This document shows, piece by piece, positions 54,562-64,000 of a stretch of 64,000 bases of DNA. How positions within the stretch are numbered: the stretch's first letter is position 1; every line of letters begins with the position of its first letter. The notes beneath the pieces were generated by a model, which was given only the letters and a program-made list of their open reading frames with translations, was not told the origin of the DNA and made no database searches. The stretch is from Gammaproteobacteria bacterium (GTDB lineage: Bacteria > Pseudomonadota > Gammaproteobacteria > Enterobacterales > Alteromonadaceae): NCBI GenBank assembly GCA_018222405.1, contig JAAFAI010000018.1, positions 47,288-111,287 on the forward strand, given 5' to 3'. Made by a program: the position numbers and the translations under genes.

Positions 54562-55254
54562 ATGAAAACGGTGGGCCTTATCGGCGGGATGAGCTGGGAA
54601 TCTTCTCTCACTTACTACCAGCGTATTAACCGGCAAATTAAACAACGTAAAGGCGGTTTACACAGTGCGCCGCTGATCCTTTACAGTGTGGACTTTGCGT
54701 ATATCGCCGAACTACAGCACAACAACGACTGGCAGCAACTGGCGGATTATCTGGTATCCGTAGGCGAAAGTCTTGAAAAAGCCGGCGCCGACGCGCTGGC
54801 GATATGCACCAATACGATGCATAAAGTAGCGCCCCAGATAGCAAATGTGGTGCGCATTCCGCTGTTACATATTGGAGACGCGTTGATCGCCGAAAGCCGG
54901 GCCCGTGGATTCAGTCGTCTGGGGTTACTCGGCACTGCCTTCACCATGGAGCAGGGATTTTTGCGCGACCATCTTACTGCGGGCGGATTGTCGGTGTTGG
55001 TGCCAGAGCCCGCAGAGCGGCAGGATGTGCACCGGGTGATCTATGAAGAGCTTTGTCAGGGGATTATCCGCAAGGAATCACTTAGCCGCTATCTGCAGAT
55101 AATAGAAAACCTCAAAGCGGCAGGAGCGGAAGCCATTATTCTTGGATGTACCGAGATAGGCTTGCTGATTACTGCCGAAGACAGCGCCCTGCCGGTGCTG
55201 GATACGGCACTGCTGCATGCCGACAGTGTGGCTGATTTTATCCTGAGCGAATAG
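54562..55254 (+). CDS. aspartate/glutamate racemase family protein
   Basis: A 230-residue protein of the Asp/Glu/hydantoin racemase superfamily. The start KTVGLIGGMSWESSLTYYQRIN is typical of the aspartate racemase / YgeA group. Both catalytic cysteines are present: Cys82 in ICTNTMHK and Cys196 in LGCTEIGLL. A role in making D-amino acids for peptidoglycan or signalling is likely; YgeA-type enzymes have broad specificity. AAGGA precedes the ATG. Confidence 0.92.
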   Translation: MKTVGLIGGMSWESSLTYYQRINRQIKQRKGGLHSAPLILYSVDFAYIAELQHNNDWQQLADYLVSVGESLEKAGADALAICTNTMHKVAPQIANVVRIPLLHIGDALIAESRARGFSRLGLLGTAFTMEQGFLRDHLTAGGLSVLVPEPAERQDVHRVIYEELCQGIIRKESLSRYLQIIENLKAAGAEAIILGCTEIGLLITAEDSALPVLDTALLHADSVADFILSE

Positions 55255-55269
55255 CCGGCCAGGATGCAC

Positions 55270-55782
55270 TTAAAAATAATAGTGTACGCCCATAACCAGT
55301 GAGTTGATATCAATCTGACCTGCATCGCGGTATTCGTAGCCTACGGCCACACCAAAGCCGCGCATTTCACCAAACTGCCAGCCGACACTTGCTGCCCTGT
55401 CGCTGTCGCTCACCATTGGCACGGCACCGGCCTGAGGGGTTAGCGAGTACTGGGTAGAACGAATGGTGGCATAAATCCATTGTGAAGACTTAACCGGCAG
55501 TGCCCGCCGGGCCGATAAACTTACCGCTTCCAGGCCCACTACCGACATGGGTACCGTGCGCGCATCGCTGGCAAACCGGGCCGCATAAGAGCGGTTAACC
55601 TCAACACTAAAATTCCATTTGGGCAGGCGCTTACTTTGATAGTCAATAAAATACTGAGTGTTTCCCACGGGCTGAGTAACCAGTGAAGAATCTGGCAACA
55701 TGGCAGCTTGATTGGCCAGTAGCGGACAACTAAACATCGCAACCAAACCAAACAAAAACAAGCGGAACAGGGGCTTGTTCAT
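55270..55782 (-). CDS. small outer-membrane-type secreted protein
   Basis: About 170 residues with a Sec signal peptide (MNKPLFRLFLFGLVAMFSCPLLA). The mature part alternates polar and hydrophobic residues (YFIDYQSKRLPKWNFSVEVNRSYAARF, VSLSARRALP, GVAVGYEYRDAG) and ends MGVHYYF, a terminal aromatic typical of outer-membrane beta-barrels. It is probably an 8-strand barrel. No named family was recognised. ATG at 55782 chosen because it starts the signal peptide behind GGGAAG. It converges on the racemase gene. Confidence 0.65.
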   Translation of the reverse strand: MNKPLFRLFLFGLVAMFSCPLLANQAAMLPDSSLVTQPVGNTQYFIDYQSKRLPKWNFSVEVNRSYAARFASDARTVPMSVVGLEAVSLSARRALPVKSSQWIYATIRSTQYSLTPQAGAVPMVSDSDRAASVGWQFGEMRGFGVAVGYEYRDAGQIDINSLVMGVHYYF

Positions 55783-56203
55783 TGAGAGGTCTTCCCGTGT
55801 GAGAGTGCAAATAAAGCGTAAAGTTACTCTACGCAGTGTTATTCCAGTATTTTTATAACTGCTTGCCTTTTGCAAAAAATAAAGCACTGCAGGCTTTTAT
55901 AGCAGCATACTTTCAATATAGACCTAATCAGCGCTGATACCAAGTGCAAAACGCACTTTTTTTAACCACTGCATTTCGTCGATTTAGCTGGCGAAACAGA
56001 CCCGCCTCAGCTAGCTTTAAAAATACCAATCAGGATAAAAATCGATGCCCTTAAAGCCAGATTTTTTTATAAAGATGAAGTAGTAATTTTTTATAAAACA
56101 AAAAGTTAAGATCGTAGTTAATAAACATTGTTGCTTTCGGGATTCAATCAATACGGAACCACTGATAAGGCGGCCACGGACGTTGCCCACTGAGGATCAA
56201 ATA
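55783..56203. other. 421-bp divergent intergenic region
   Basis: Separates the small outer-membrane-type gene and the CYTH gene. It is AT-rich, especially 56040-56120. No hairpin with a T-run, repeat or RNA gene was recognised. Confidence 0.5.
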
Positions 56204-56701
56204 ATGCGAGCAGACTGGGAAATTGAACGGAAATTTGTTGTTACTTACTTACCTGAAGGATTACTGGAAACGCGGAAACCTGTGTTGGTGAGGCAGGGTT
56301 ACATTGCCGCTCAGGGAGACCGGCACATCACAATAAGAGACGAAGGCGGCGATTTTACTATGACAGTCGAACAGGGGGTTGGTTTAAAGCGTCTCGACAC
56401 CGAAATTTCTATTAGCGCAGAACAGTTTAATGAGTTGTGGCCACTCACCCAACATATGCGGGTTGAGAAAAAACGCTATCGCATCGGTTTTTTCGGCCAC
56501 AGGTTGTTATTAGATGTGTTTACCGGCCACCTGGACCCGCTAATTCTGGTAGAAGTCACGTTTGATAGCGAAGTTAACAGCCGGCAGTTTCTACCGCCGG
56601 ATTTTGCCGAACTGGAAGTTACCCACCGAAGGGAATATCAGACTGTTCATTTGGCCAGAATGGGCTTGCCGGATGCCTTAGCAATGGCCAATGCTTATTA
56701 G
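56204..56701 (+). CDS. CYTH domain triphosphate-processing protein
   Basis: A 165-residue single CYTH-domain protein. The N-terminal WEIERKFVV provides the ExExK signature. Further basic and acidic tunnel residues are in LVRQGYI, HITIRDEGGDFTMTVEQG, EKKRYRIGF and LILVEVTFDSE, ending in LEVTHRREYQT. CYTH proteins hydrolyse tripolyphosphate or other triphosphates, and some are class IV adenylate cyclases; this short form fits a triphosphatase. The ATG at 56204, seven bases after GAGGA, is chosen over a TTG at 56183. Confidence 0.87.
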   Translation: MRADWEIERKFVVTYLPEGLLETRKPVLVRQGYIAAQGDRHITIRDEGGDFTMTVEQGVGLKRLDTEISISAEQFNELWPLTQHMRVEKKRYRIGFFGHRLLLDVFTGHLDPLILVEVTFDSEVNSRQFLPPDFAELEVTHRREYQTVHLARMGLPDALAMANAY

Positions 56702-56711
56702 TGCAAACAAA

Positions 56712-56735
56712 AACGCCAGACCTGAGTCTGGCGTT
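56712..56735. terminator. bidirectional hairpin between the CYTH gene and metK
   Basis: Perfect 10-bp stem AACGCCAGAC / GTCTGGCGTT with loop CTGA, flanked by A residues on the left. It serves the convergent genes; the T-run is better on the minus strand. Confidence 0.8.
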
Positions 56736-56754
56736 GTAAGCTAAAAGCGCGGGC

Positions 56755-57900
56755 TTAAACCGAGGCGCGCAACGCTTCGGCTTTATCAGTCGCTTCCCAT
56801 GGGAAACTGTCGCGACCAAAGTGACCGTATGCAGCGGTAGGCTGGTAAATAGGTCGTTCCAGGTCGAGCATTTTGATAAGGCCGTAAGGACGCAAATCAA
56901 AGTGCTGTTTAACCAGTGCTACCAGGGTTGCCTCGTCATACTGGCTGGTGCCAAATGTATCGATACTGATAGACGTTGGCTCTGCCACACCAATGGCGTA
57001 GGACACCTGAATTTCGCAACGTTTGGCCAGGCCTGCTGCCACAATGTTCTTCGCTACATATCGCCCGGCGTAGGCTGCTGAACGGTCTACCTTAGACGGG
57101 TCTTTACCCGAGAAAGCACCGCCGCCGTGACGCGCCATACCGCCGTAGGTATCAACAATGATCTTACGACCTGTCAGGCCGCAATCGCCCATAGGACCGC
57201 CGATAACAAAACGGCCGGTGGGGTTAATGTGAAACTTGGTGTTGGCCGTGATCCACTCAGCCGGCAGTACCGGTTTGATGACTTCTTCCATTACTGCTTC
57301 GCGCACGGTTTCGGTAGAGACCGAATCACAATGCTGGGTAGACAGTACCACTGCATCAATGCCTACCGGCACGTTATCTTCGTAGATAAAGGTTACCTGG
57401 CTTTTCGCATCCGGGCGTAGCCATTCGAGCTTGCCCGACTTACGCATTTCTGCCTGACGCTGCACCAGACGGTGTGAATAAGTAATAGGGGCAGGCATTA
57501 ACACTTCGGTTTCGTCACTGGCATAGCCAAACATCAGGCCCTGGTCGCCAGCACCTTGTTCTTCCGGGCGTGAGCGGTCTACACCCTGGTTGATATCCGG
57601 TGACTGCTTACCAATGGCATTAAGTACCGCGCAGGAGTCTGCATCAAATCCCATGTCTGAGTGGGTGTAGCCGATTTCGCGCACGGTCTGACGGGTGAGT
57701 TCTTCAATATCGACCCATGCAGAAGTGGTGATTTCACCACCAACCAGCACCATGCCGGTTTTGACATAAGTTTCGCAGGCGACACGCGCCTTAGGATCCT
57801 GCTGCAGGATTGCATCAAGTACCGCATCGGATATTTGATCGGCAATCTTGTCCGGATGGCCTTCAGAGACTGACTCGGACGTAAATAAATGGGCTGCCAT
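56755..57900 (-). CDS. metK: S-adenosylmethionine synthetase
   Basis: A 381-residue MetK. Signature motifs [12 protein letters not shown] (methionine/ATP binding) and [19 protein letters not shown] (P-loop-like) are intact, as is the N-terminal [23 protein letters not shown]. It makes S-adenosylmethionine from methionine and ATP; the enzyme is a tetramer in the cytoplasm. Start ATG at 57900. A probable MetJ operator lies about 160 bases upstream. Divergent from tkt, as in many relatives. Confidence 0.98.
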   Translation of the reverse strand: MAAHLFTSESVSEGHPDKIADQISDAVLDAILQQDPKARVACETYVKTGMVLVGGEITTSAWVDIEELTRQTVREIGYTHSDMGFDADSCAVLNAIGKQSPDINQGVDRSRPEEQGAGDQGLMFGYASDETEVLMPAPITYSHRLVQRQAEMRKSGKLEWLRPDAKSQVTFIYEDNVPVGIDAVVLSTQHCDSVSTETVREAVMEEVIKPVLPAEWITANTKFHINPTGRFVIGGPMGDCGLTGRKIIVDTYGGMARHGGGAFSGKDPSKVDRSAAYAGRYVAKNIVAAGLAKRCEIQVSYAIGVAEPTSISIDTFGTSQYDEATLVALVKQHFDLRPYGLIKMLDLERPIYQPTAAYGHFGRDSFPWEATDKAEALRASV

Positions 57901-58372
57901 TACATGCTCCGTGTTTATTTAAATTTATATTCGGGGCGTATTGCTTACCTGAACATCGGTAGACACAGTAAACTCACCGTTCTGGCGCTGTTTTACGGCG
58001 ATTATGCTCATTGTAGATCAATACACATGCGACTATTGTAGCAAGCATGTGTATAAATACCAGTCTTTACTTCTGGACGTCTAAAAGTCTATTTGTTACG
58101 TTTACTTGACAGTCTGGCGTTGGCTATCGCCCGCCAGGGAGCATTGCTACGGCTATTAAATGCTCCGACAAGACCGAAACACATTGAACTGCACTGGCCG
58201 GTGGGTAACAATATGCGACCTGAGTGAGAGTGTATTTCTGTTTGCAAAATGTGTGGTAAGCCAAAGGCGGCGGACCTGAGCAAACACAAATACATTAGTA
58301 CATCGCTGATGTGTCAATAATTACAGTAAATTGCCACCTCAACTGGCACTCAAATACAATTCAGGAGTCAAC
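57901..58372. other. 472-bp divergent region between metK and tkt
   Basis: Contains the metK leader with a 10-bp inverted repeat ATACACATGC / GCATGTGTAT (58021-58054), a minus-strand -10 TACAAT (58035-58040) and the MetJ-type operator (58059-58090). The tkt half (58110-58360) shows no firm promoter. An open frame on the minus strand (58089-58295) is not credible. Confidence 0.6.
58059..58090 (-). promoter_or_regulatory. probable MetJ operator of metK (four tandem met boxes)
   Basis: Read on the plus strand, four adjacent 8-mers are ACCAGTCT, TTACTTCT, GGACGTCT and AAAAGTCT; the met-box consensus is AGACGTCT. They match at 5, 5, 7 and 6 of 8 positions. The array touches the -35 position of the minus-strand TACAAT promoter (58035-58040), where bound MetJ with S-adenosylmethionine would block metK transcription. 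Confidence 0.65.
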
Positions 58373-60364
58373 ATGCCGTCTCGTCGAGAACTTGCTAATG
58401 CTGTCAGAGCATTAAGTATGGATGCTGTTCAGAAAGCCAAATCAGGTCACCCTGGTGCGCCAATGGGCATGGCAGACATTGCCCAGGTACTGTGGTGCGA
58501 TCACCTGCAACATAACCCGGCTGACCCGGCCTGGGCTAACCGCGACCGTTTTGTTCTATCTAATGGTCACGGCTCGATGCTGCTTTACTCACTGCTGCAT
58601 CTCACCGGCTACGAACTGCCTATCGACGAACTCAAGCAATTCCGTCAGTTACATTCTAAAACCCCTGGTCACCCTGAGTACGGTTATGCACCAGGTGTTG
58701 AAACCACTACTGGCCCGCTGGGTCAGGGCATTACCAATGCAGTAGGTATGGCGCTGGCTGAAAAAGTGCTGGCCGCGCAATTTAACCGCGATAATTTTGC
58801 GGTAGTTGACCACTACACCTACGCGTTCCTGGGCGATGGCTGCCTGATGGAAGGTATCTCTCACGAGGCGAGTTCACTGGCCGGTACCCTTGGCCTGAAT
58901 AAGCTGATTGCGTTCTGGGACGACAACGGCATTTCTATTGATGGTGAAGTAGAAGGCTGGTTTACCGACGATACGCCAAAACGTTTCGAGTCTTATGGCT
59001 GGCATGTGATCACCGATATCGACGGTCATGATCCAGAAGCGATTAACAGCGCCATTGAAGCGGCTAAAGCACAAACCGGTAAACCAACGCTGATCTGCTG
59101 TAAAACGGTTATTGGTTTTGGCTCACCTAACAAGCAGGGCAAAGAAGATTGCCACGGTGCACCATTAGGTGATGACGAAATTACCCTTACCCGTGAAGCA
59201 CTGGGCTGGAGCCATGCACCGTTTGAAGTGCCGGCTGATATCTACGCCGGTTGGGATGGCAAAGCCAAAGGCGGTGAAGCGCAACAAGCCTGGAATGAAC
59301 TGTTTGCAAAATACGCTGAAGCCTATCCGGATCTGGCTGCTGAACTGAAGCGCCGTTTAAGCGGTGACGTACCGGCAGACTTTGTGGCCAAAGCCGACGA
59401 ATATATCGCTAAATTGCAGGCCAACCCGGATACTATCGCCAGCCGTAAAGCCTCACAAAATGCACTGAATGCTTTTGGTCCGCTACTGCCTGAATTATTA
59501 GGCGGCTCGGCCGACCTGGCCGGTTCTAACCTGACCATCTGGAACGGTTGTAAGGGCGTGGAAAAAGACGATGCCAGCGGTAACTACGTATACTACGGCG
59601 TGCGCGAATTTGGTATGTCAGCCATGATGAACGGTATTGCTCTGCACGGCGGCTTTAAAGCCTACGGTGCGACCTTCCTGATGTTCATGGAATACGCCCG
59701 TAACGCGGTGCGCATGGCGGCACTAATGAAACAGCCGGTGATCTTTGTGTATACCCACGATTCAATTGGTCTGGGCGAAGATGGCCCAACGCACCAGCCG
59801 GTAGAACAAGTCGTTGCCATGCGTGCTACACCAAACCTCGACAACTGGCGCCCGTGCGACCAGGTTGAATCAGCAGTAGCCTGGAAAGAAGCGATTTTAC
59901 GCACCGACGGTCCTACCTCGTTGATCTTCAGCCGTCAGGGACTGGCGCAACAGCCACGTACCGAAGCGCAGGTGGCAGACGTCGCTAAAGGTGGATACGT
60001 ACTGGTAGATTGCGACAGCACCCCGGAGCTTATTCTCATTGCCACTGGCTCTGAAGTACAGCTGGCTGTGGATGCTGCAGCAAAACTGAGCGAGCAGGGC
60101 AAAGCCGTGCGCGTTGTGTCTATGCCTTCCACCGACGTGTTTGACCGTCAGGATGCGGCATACCGCGAGTCAGTATTGCCATCGACCGTGGTGAAACGCG
60201 TTGCGGTTGAAGCGCTGTCTAAAGAAAGCTGGTACAAGTACGTTGGCTTTAATGGCGCAATTGTGGGCATGGACACCTTTGGTGAATCTGCCCCGGCCGG
60301 CGAGCTGTTCAAGCACTTCAACATTACTGTTGACGCCGCGGTAGAAGCTGCGCTGGGGCTTTAA
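58373..60364 (+). CDS. tkt: transketolase
   Basis: A 663-residue transketolase. The start [32 protein letters not shown] is typical. The thiamine diphosphate motif is GDGCLMEG...N, and the pyrimidine domain has [19 protein letters not shown] and [19 protein letters not shown]. It links the pentose phosphate and glycolytic pools and supplies erythrose-4-phosphate, the Epd substrate. ATG at 58373 follows CAGGAG; an upstream in-frame ATG would add 14 residues. It heads a tkt-epd-pgk-fba run. Confidence 0.97.
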   Translation: MPSRRELANAVRALSMDAVQKAKSGHPGAPMGMADIAQVLWCDHLQHNPADPAWANRDRFVLSNGHGSMLLYSLLHLTGYELPIDELKQFRQLHSKTPGHPEYGYAPGVETTTGPLGQGITNAVGMALAEKVLAAQFNRDNFAVVDHYTYAFLGDGCLMEGISHEASSLAGTLGLNKLIAFWDDNGISIDGEVEGWFTDDTPKRFESYGWHVITDIDGHDPEAINSAIEAAKAQTGKPTLICCKTVIGFGSPNKQGKEDCHGAPLGDDEITLTREALGWSHAPFEVPADIYAGWDGKAKGGEAQQAWNELFAKYAEAYPDLAAELKRRLSGDVPADFVAKADEYIAKLQANPDTIASRKASQNALNAFGPLLPELLGGSADLAGSNLTIWNGCKGVEKDDASGNYVYYGVREFGMSAMMNGIALHGGFKAYGATFLMFMEYARNAVRMAALMKQPVIFVYTHDSIGLGEDGPTHQPVEQVVAMRATPNLDNWRPCDQVESAVAWKEAILRTDGPTSLIFSRQGLAQQPRTEAQVADVAKGGYVLVDCDSTPELILIATGSEVQLAVDAAAKLSEQGKAVRVVSMPSTDVFDRQDAAYRESVLPSTVVKRVAVEALSKESWYKYVGFNGAIVGMDTFGESAPAGELFKHFNITVDAAVEAALGL

Positions 60365-60394
60365 TTTGCCCTGGCCTTTAGGCTGCATAAAAAT

Positions 60395-61411
60395 ATGGTA
60401 AGACTCGCCATTAATGGCTTTGGCCGCATTGGCCGAAATGTACTGCGGGCACTCTATGAGAGTGGCCGCAATCAGTTTATCCAGGTCGTCGCTATCAACG
60501 AAATTGCTGATCCCGACGGCATGGCACATCTGCTTAAATACGATACGTCCCATGGCCGTTTTGCCTGTCATGTGGAACGTCAGGGCGAAAAACTCACCGT
60601 GGCCGGTGATGTTATTCGCCTGTGTCATCAAACCGAAATTACCGGCTTGCCCTGGGCTGAGCTGGGTGTGGATATTGTGCTGGAATGTACCGGCCAGTAT
60701 ACCGATAAAGCCAGCGGTCTGGCGCACATTGAAGCCGGCGCTAAAAAAGTGCTGTTTTCCCAGCCGGGTGCTCCAGATATGGACAACACCATCATTTACG
60801 GTTGTAACGAAGACACGCTGTTACCCGAACACAAAGTGGTGTCGAACGGCTCCTGTACCACCAACTGCATAGTGCCGGTGATCCAGGTGCTCGACGAAGC
60901 ATTCGGGGTGGAAAGCGGCACCATCACCACAATTCACTCTTCCATGCACGATCAGCAGGTAATTGATGCTTATCATCCCGATCTGCGCCGTACCCGTGCT
61001 GCCAGCCAGTCGATTATTCCGGTGGATACCCGCCTGGCTCGTGGTATAGAGCGAATATTGCCCAAGTTTGCCGGTAAATTCGAAGCGATTGCCGTACGTG
61101 TGCCCACTATCAACGTGAGTGCCATGGATTTGAGTGTAACGCTGGCCAACGAAGTCACTATCGATAAAGTGAATCAGGCCCTTAGTGCTGCCCGCACCGG
61201 ACGCCTGTCAGGCATTCTGGATTACACCGAAGAGCCACTGGTATCGGTGGATTTTAATCACGATCCCCATTCGTGTATTGTAGATGGTACACAAACTCGG
61301 GTCAGTCACCGCCAGTTGGTTAAAACCCTGGTGTGGTGTGACAACGAATGGGGTTTTGCCCATCGAATGCTGGATACCGCATTGGCGATGTATCAAACGG
61401 GCAACGAATAA
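60395..61411 (+). CDS. epd: D-erythrose-4-phosphate dehydrogenase
   Basis: A 338-residue GAPDH-like enzyme of the Epd branch. The NAD fold begins [21 protein letters not shown]; catalytic Cys154 is in SNGSCTTNC. Epd-type features include [15 protein letters not shown] and [15 protein letters not shown], where true GAPDHs have TVHSYTGDQ-like sequence. It oxidises erythrose-4-phosphate for pyridoxal phosphate synthesis. The position between tkt and pgk is conserved. It lies 30 bases after tkt. Confidence 0.95.
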   Translation: MVRLAINGFGRIGRNVLRALYESGRNQFIQVVAINEIADPDGMAHLLKYDTSHGRFACHVERQGEKLTVAGDVIRLCHQTEITGLPWAELGVDIVLECTGQYTDKASGLAHIEAGAKKVLFSQPGAPDMDNTIIYGCNEDTLLPEHKVVSNGSCTTNCIVPVIQVLDEAFGVESGTITTIHSSMHDQQVIDAYHPDLRRTRAASQSIIPVDTRLARGIERILPKFAGKFEAIAVRVPTINVSAMDLSVTLANEVTIDKVNQALSAARTGRLSGILDYTEEPLVSVDFNHDPHSCIVDGTQTRVSHRQLVKTLVWCDNEWGFAHRMLDTALAMYQTGNE

Positions 61412-61447
61412 TTTAATTTGAATTCAACAGGATGAGAAGGAAACCTT

Positions 61448-62623
61448 ATGTCAATCCCAAGCATGTCAGACATTGAGTTGTCAGGTAAGCGCGTACTGAT
61501 CCGTCAGGATCTCAATGTGCCGGTAAAAAACGGTAAAGTAACTTCAGACGCGCGCATCAAAGCGTCTCTGCCTACCATTAAGGCAGCATTGGAAGCCGGT
61601 GCTGCAGTGATGGTGATGTCTCACCTGGGGCGCCCAACTGAAGGTGAGCCTGCAGAAGAGTTTTCACTGCAACCTGTGGTTAATTATCTCAACGACGTAC
61701 TGGATGTCGAAGTTAAACTGGTAAAAGATTACCTGGATGGCGTAGACATTGAGCCGGGTCAATGCATGATCCTGGAAAATGTGCGATTTAATAAGGGTGA
61801 GAAAAAAGACGACGAAGCACTGTCGAAGCAGTACGCTGCATTATGTGACGTATTCGTGATGGATGCGTTTGGTACGGCTCATCGAGCCCAGGCTTCAACC
61901 CACGGCGTAGCAAAATTTGCCCCACAAGCCGTGGCTGGTCCATTGCTGGCAGGTGAACTGGCCGCGCTGTCTAAAGCGCTGGATAACCCGGCTCGCCCGA
62001 TGGTAGCTATTGTGGGTGGTTCGAAAGTATCGACCAAGTTAACCGTACTGAAATCACTGGCTGATAAAGTAGACCAACTGATTGTAGGCGGCGGTATTGC
62101 TAACACCTTTATTGCGGCACAAGGCCACAACGTGGGTAAATCACTGGTGGAAATGGATTTAGTTGATGAAGCTAAGCGTTTAATTGAACAGGCGCAGGCC
62201 AACGGCGGTGACATTCCGGTACCAACCGATGTGGTTACCGGTAAAGCGTTTGCTGAAGACACGCCGGCCGAACTCAAGCCAGTCAGTGACGTATCCGACG
62301 ACGATATGATTTTTGATATCGGCCCGGACAGCTCAGCCGCACTGGAAGATATCCTTAAAAATGCCGGCACCATTGTATGGAATGGCCCGGTAGGGGTATT
62401 TGAATTTGATCAGTTCGCAAGTGGAACAAAAGCGCTGTCAGAAGCGATTGCTGCCAGTGATGCATTTTCAATTGCCGGCGGTGGTGATACGCTAGCAGCA
62501 GTAGATAAATATGAAATTGCAGACAAAGTATCGTACATCTCAACCGGTGGCGGTGCGTTCCTGGAATTTCTTGAGGGCAAAACTTTACCTGCAGTAGCGA
62601 TACTAGAAGAAAAAAACCGCTAA
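61448..62623 (+). CDS. pgk: phosphoglycerate kinase
   Basis: A 391-residue two-domain kinase. The N-terminal domain has [18 protein letters not shown] and [11 protein letters not shown] for phosphoglycerate; the C-terminal nucleotide domain has [10 protein letters not shown] and [17 protein letters not shown], with the hinge-end [14 protein letters not shown]. It makes ATP and 3-phosphoglycerate in glycolysis. AGAAGGAAA precedes the ATG. It lies between epd and the aldolase gene. Confidence 0.98.
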   Translation: MSIPSMSDIELSGKRVLIRQDLNVPVKNGKVTSDARIKASLPTIKAALEAGAAVMVMSHLGRPTEGEPAEEFSLQPVVNYLNDVLDVEVKLVKDYLDGVDIEPGQCMILENVRFNKGEKKDDEALSKQYAALCDVFVMDAFGTAHRAQASTHGVAKFAPQAVAGPLLAGELAALSKALDNPARPMVAIVGGSKVSTKLTVLKSLADKVDQLIVGGGIANTFIAAQGHNVGKSLVEMDLVDEAKRLIEQAQANGGDIPVPTDVVTGKAFAEDTPAELKPVSDVSDDDMIFDIGPDSSAALEDILKNAGTIVWNGPVGVFEFDQFASGTKALSEAIAASDAFSIAGGGDTLAAVDKYEIADKVSYISTGGGAFLEFLEGKTLPAVAILEEKNR

Positions 62624-62642
62624 CAGCAAAGTAATGTCCCGG

Positions 62643-62689
62643 CGCCGGAATAGCAGTATTCCGGCGACACCTGCATAAGGATACGCAGG
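62643..62689 (+). promoter_or_regulatory. structured leader between pgk and the aldolase gene
   Basis: Two hairpins: perfect 10-bp CGCCGGAATA / TATTCCGGCG (62643-62666, loop GCAG), then CCTGC / GCAGG (62670-62689). There is no T-run after either, so they are more likely RNA-stability or processing elements, or a weak attenuator, than a terminator. The leader to the ATG at 62826 is about 200 bases. Confidence 0.5.
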
Positions 62690-62825
62690 CTGAAAGACCG
62701 TTTTTCAGAGCGCCGTAAGCACTGCTAAATCTCTGATAAAACGAGACTTCCCATGCCTAATAAATGATTTCTCTTAACCCTACAACCGTTTATAAAAACG
62801 GATAAGAAAATAAGGAGTGTTGCAC

Positions 62826-63722
62826 ATGGCATCACAGGCTCAGCAAGCTATGCTGGATAAAATCATCACCCAAAAGGGCTTTATAGCCGCCCTTGACCAA
62901 AGCGGTGGTAGTACCCCAAAAGCACTTAAACTATACGGTATCGAAGAATCAGAGTACTCAAATGATGAGGAAATGTTCGACATGGTGCACGCAATGCGTA
63001 CCCGTATCGTAACCTGTAACGCCTTTTCAGGTGAGCGTGTCCTCGGCGCAATCCTGTTTGAAAACACACTCGATCGGGAAATCGAAGGGTTAGCTTCTTC
63101 TCATTACCTGTGGCAGAAAAAACGCGTTGTGCCGTTTTTGAAAGTCGATAAAGGTCTGGAAGCCGAAGCTAATGGTGTGCAACTGATGAAGCCTATGCCG
63201 CAACTCAACGAGCTGCTGGCAAAAGCCAATGCCAAGGATGTGTTTGGTACCAAAATGCGTTCAGTAGTAAAGCTGGCCAACCAAGAAGGTATCAAAGCCG
63301 TTGTTGAGCAACAGTTTGCAGTAGGTAAACAAATTCTGGACGCCGGTCTGGTGCCGATTATCGAGCCTGAAGTGGATATCAACAGCCCAGAAAAAGCCGA
63401 AGCTGAAGCGCTGCTGAAACTGGAAATTCTTACTCAGCTGAATCTGCTGGGTGATGAAAAGGTCATGCTTAAGCTGACTCTTCCCACCGAAGCCAACTTC
63501 TACAAAGAGCTGGTTGATCATCCAAAGGTTATTAAAGTAGTAGCGCTTTCTGGTGGTTACTCTCGTGACGATGCTAACGCCAAGCTGGCTGAGAATCAGG
63601 GCATGATTGCCAGCTTCTCGCGTGCACTTACCGAAGGTGTATCTGCACAGCAAAGCGACGAAGAGTTTGAAGCTACTCTGGATGCTGCAATCGAAGGTAT
63701 CTACCAGGCGTCTCTGACCTAG
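62826..63722 (+). CDS. fda: class I fructose-bisphosphate aldolase (bacterial Fda type)
   Basis: A 298-residue Schiff-base aldolase resembling the Staphylococcus Fda family: [66 protein letters not shown], and [11 protein letters not shown]. Lys216 in KVMLKLTLP is the likely imine-forming lysine. The zinc motifs of class II FbaA, usual after pgk in gammaproteobacteria, are absent. It splits fructose-1,6-bisphosphate. ATG at 62826 is chosen, eight bases after AAGGAG; an upstream GTG at 62817 overlaps that site. Confidence 0.93.
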   Translation: MASQAQQAMLDKIITQKGFIAALDQSGGSTPKALKLYGIEESEYSNDEEMFDMVHAMRTRIVTCNAFSGERVLGAILFENTLDREIEGLASSHYLWQKKRVVPFLKVDKGLEAEANGVQLMKPMPQLNELLAKANAKDVFGTKMRSVVKLANQEGIKAVVEQQFAVGKQILDAGLVPIIEPEVDINSPEKAEAEALLKLEILTQLNLLGDEKVMLKLTLPTEANFYKELVDHPKVIKVVALSGGYSRDDANAKLAENQGMIASFSRALTEGVSAQQSDEEFEATLDAAIEGIYQASLT

Positions 63723-63762
63723 TCGCAATCTGACCTAAAAATCCGTCTTTCTAAAGACCGCT

Positions 63763-64000
63763 GACATCCCGGAAGTTTCGTAGAAACTATCCGGGATTTC
63801 TTTTGGCCTTAATGCCGGAAGAGCCGAATTGTTTATTCGGAATTTCCCTTGGCCTTTATACCGGAAGACACACAGTATCTGTCCGGTGTCTCTATAACCG
63901 TCATACCGGAAGATATGCAGTATCTATCCGGGAGCTCAATTACCCGTCATACCGGAAGTTTCGAAGAAACTATCCGGTATCTCCTGAGCAGTTTTACTCA
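63763..64000 (+). repeat. cluster of palindromic repeats related to the 32-kb elements (cut by window end)
   Basis: Successive half-elements: 63763-63802 (GACATCCCGG ... CCGGGATTTCT, also suited as the aldolase terminator), degenerate units at about 63810-63895 (CCGGAAG...), one at 63900-63935 and one at 63946 onward. The last begins GTCATACCGG and matches the first 55 bases of the 119-bp elements at 32007-32569, including CTGAGCAGTTTTACTCA. It runs off the window. Confidence 0.85.

Noticed and set aside
58089..58295. 68-codon minus-strand open frame between metK and tkt
   Set aside because: It runs into the MetJ-type operator, has no ribosome binding site and no recognisable protein pattern.

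Overview
The window looks like chromosomal DNA of a marine gammaproteobacterium of the order Alteromonadales, most likely family Alteromonadaceae. This rests on gene order (petC-sspA-sspB; yrbG-kdsD-kdsC-lptCAB-rpoN-hpf-ptsN-rapZ-npr facing mlaFEDCB-ibaG-murA; degS-degQ-zapG-zapE; tkt-epd-pgk-fba), moderate GC and protein sequence. The species call is inference. No plasmid, phage, integrase, tRNA or CRISPR array was seen. The one certain structural RNA is RNase P RNA.

Layout. 1-1.6 kb: end of petC, then sspA/sspB. 1.8-4.1 kb: two spondin-domain secreted proteins and an orphan winged-helix response regulator with a degraded receiver, whose ribosome binding site lies inside a nested hairpin. 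4.2-7.9 kb: an S9 prolyl oligopeptidase lipoprotein and MgtE. 8-17 kb: an accessory stretch with a soluble tandem-Cache protein, an XRE regulator, a small secreted protein/DUF2145/YiaA-like cluster, a 740-residue exported protein of unknown function, an MscS channel and a small secreted protein. 17-30 kb: a conserved envelope and nitrogen-PTS block. The minus-strand arm makes Kdo and the LPS transport bridge and carries rpoN, hpf, ptsN, rapZ and npr. The plus-strand arm encodes the Mla lipid transporter, IbaG and MurA. 30-37 kb: periplasmic proteases DegS and DegQ separated by a cluster of palindromic elements, then ZapG, ZapE and a YebC/YeeN-family protein.

37-46 kb: a LysR/pirin pair, rnpB, a DUF945 protein and an orphan Cys-containing exported protein delimited by three copies of one long palindrome, then a GH13 amylase lipoprotein, a TSUP permease and an HD-GYP phosphodiesterase. 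46.9-50.8 kb: a Tat-exported class-V PLP enzyme resembling PvdN, followed by a TonB-dependent receptor. 51-56.7 kb: a sCache chemoreceptor, a queuosine-precursor transporter, a DEDDh exonuclease, an Asp/Glu racemase-family protein, a small outer-membrane-type protein and a CYTH enzyme. 56.7-63.7 kb: metK with a probable MetJ operator, then tkt-epd-pgk and a class I (not class II) fructose-bisphosphate aldolase.

The most unusual material is non-coding: (i) five full-length 119-bp composite palindromic elements at 32.0-33.0 kb (four in a 148-bp tandem array), with relatives at the right window edge; (ii) a different 136-bp inverted-repeat element among them; (iii) three dispersed perfect palindromes with matched arm changes at 39.6, 41.2 and 42.6 kb; (iv) the same 9-bp inverted repeat upstream of both sensory genes, the tandem-Cache gene and the chemoreceptor gene. 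No complete new defence or biosynthetic system was recognised. The best candidates for undescribed biology are the 8-15 kb secreted/sensory cluster and the PvdN-like enzyme with its receptor.
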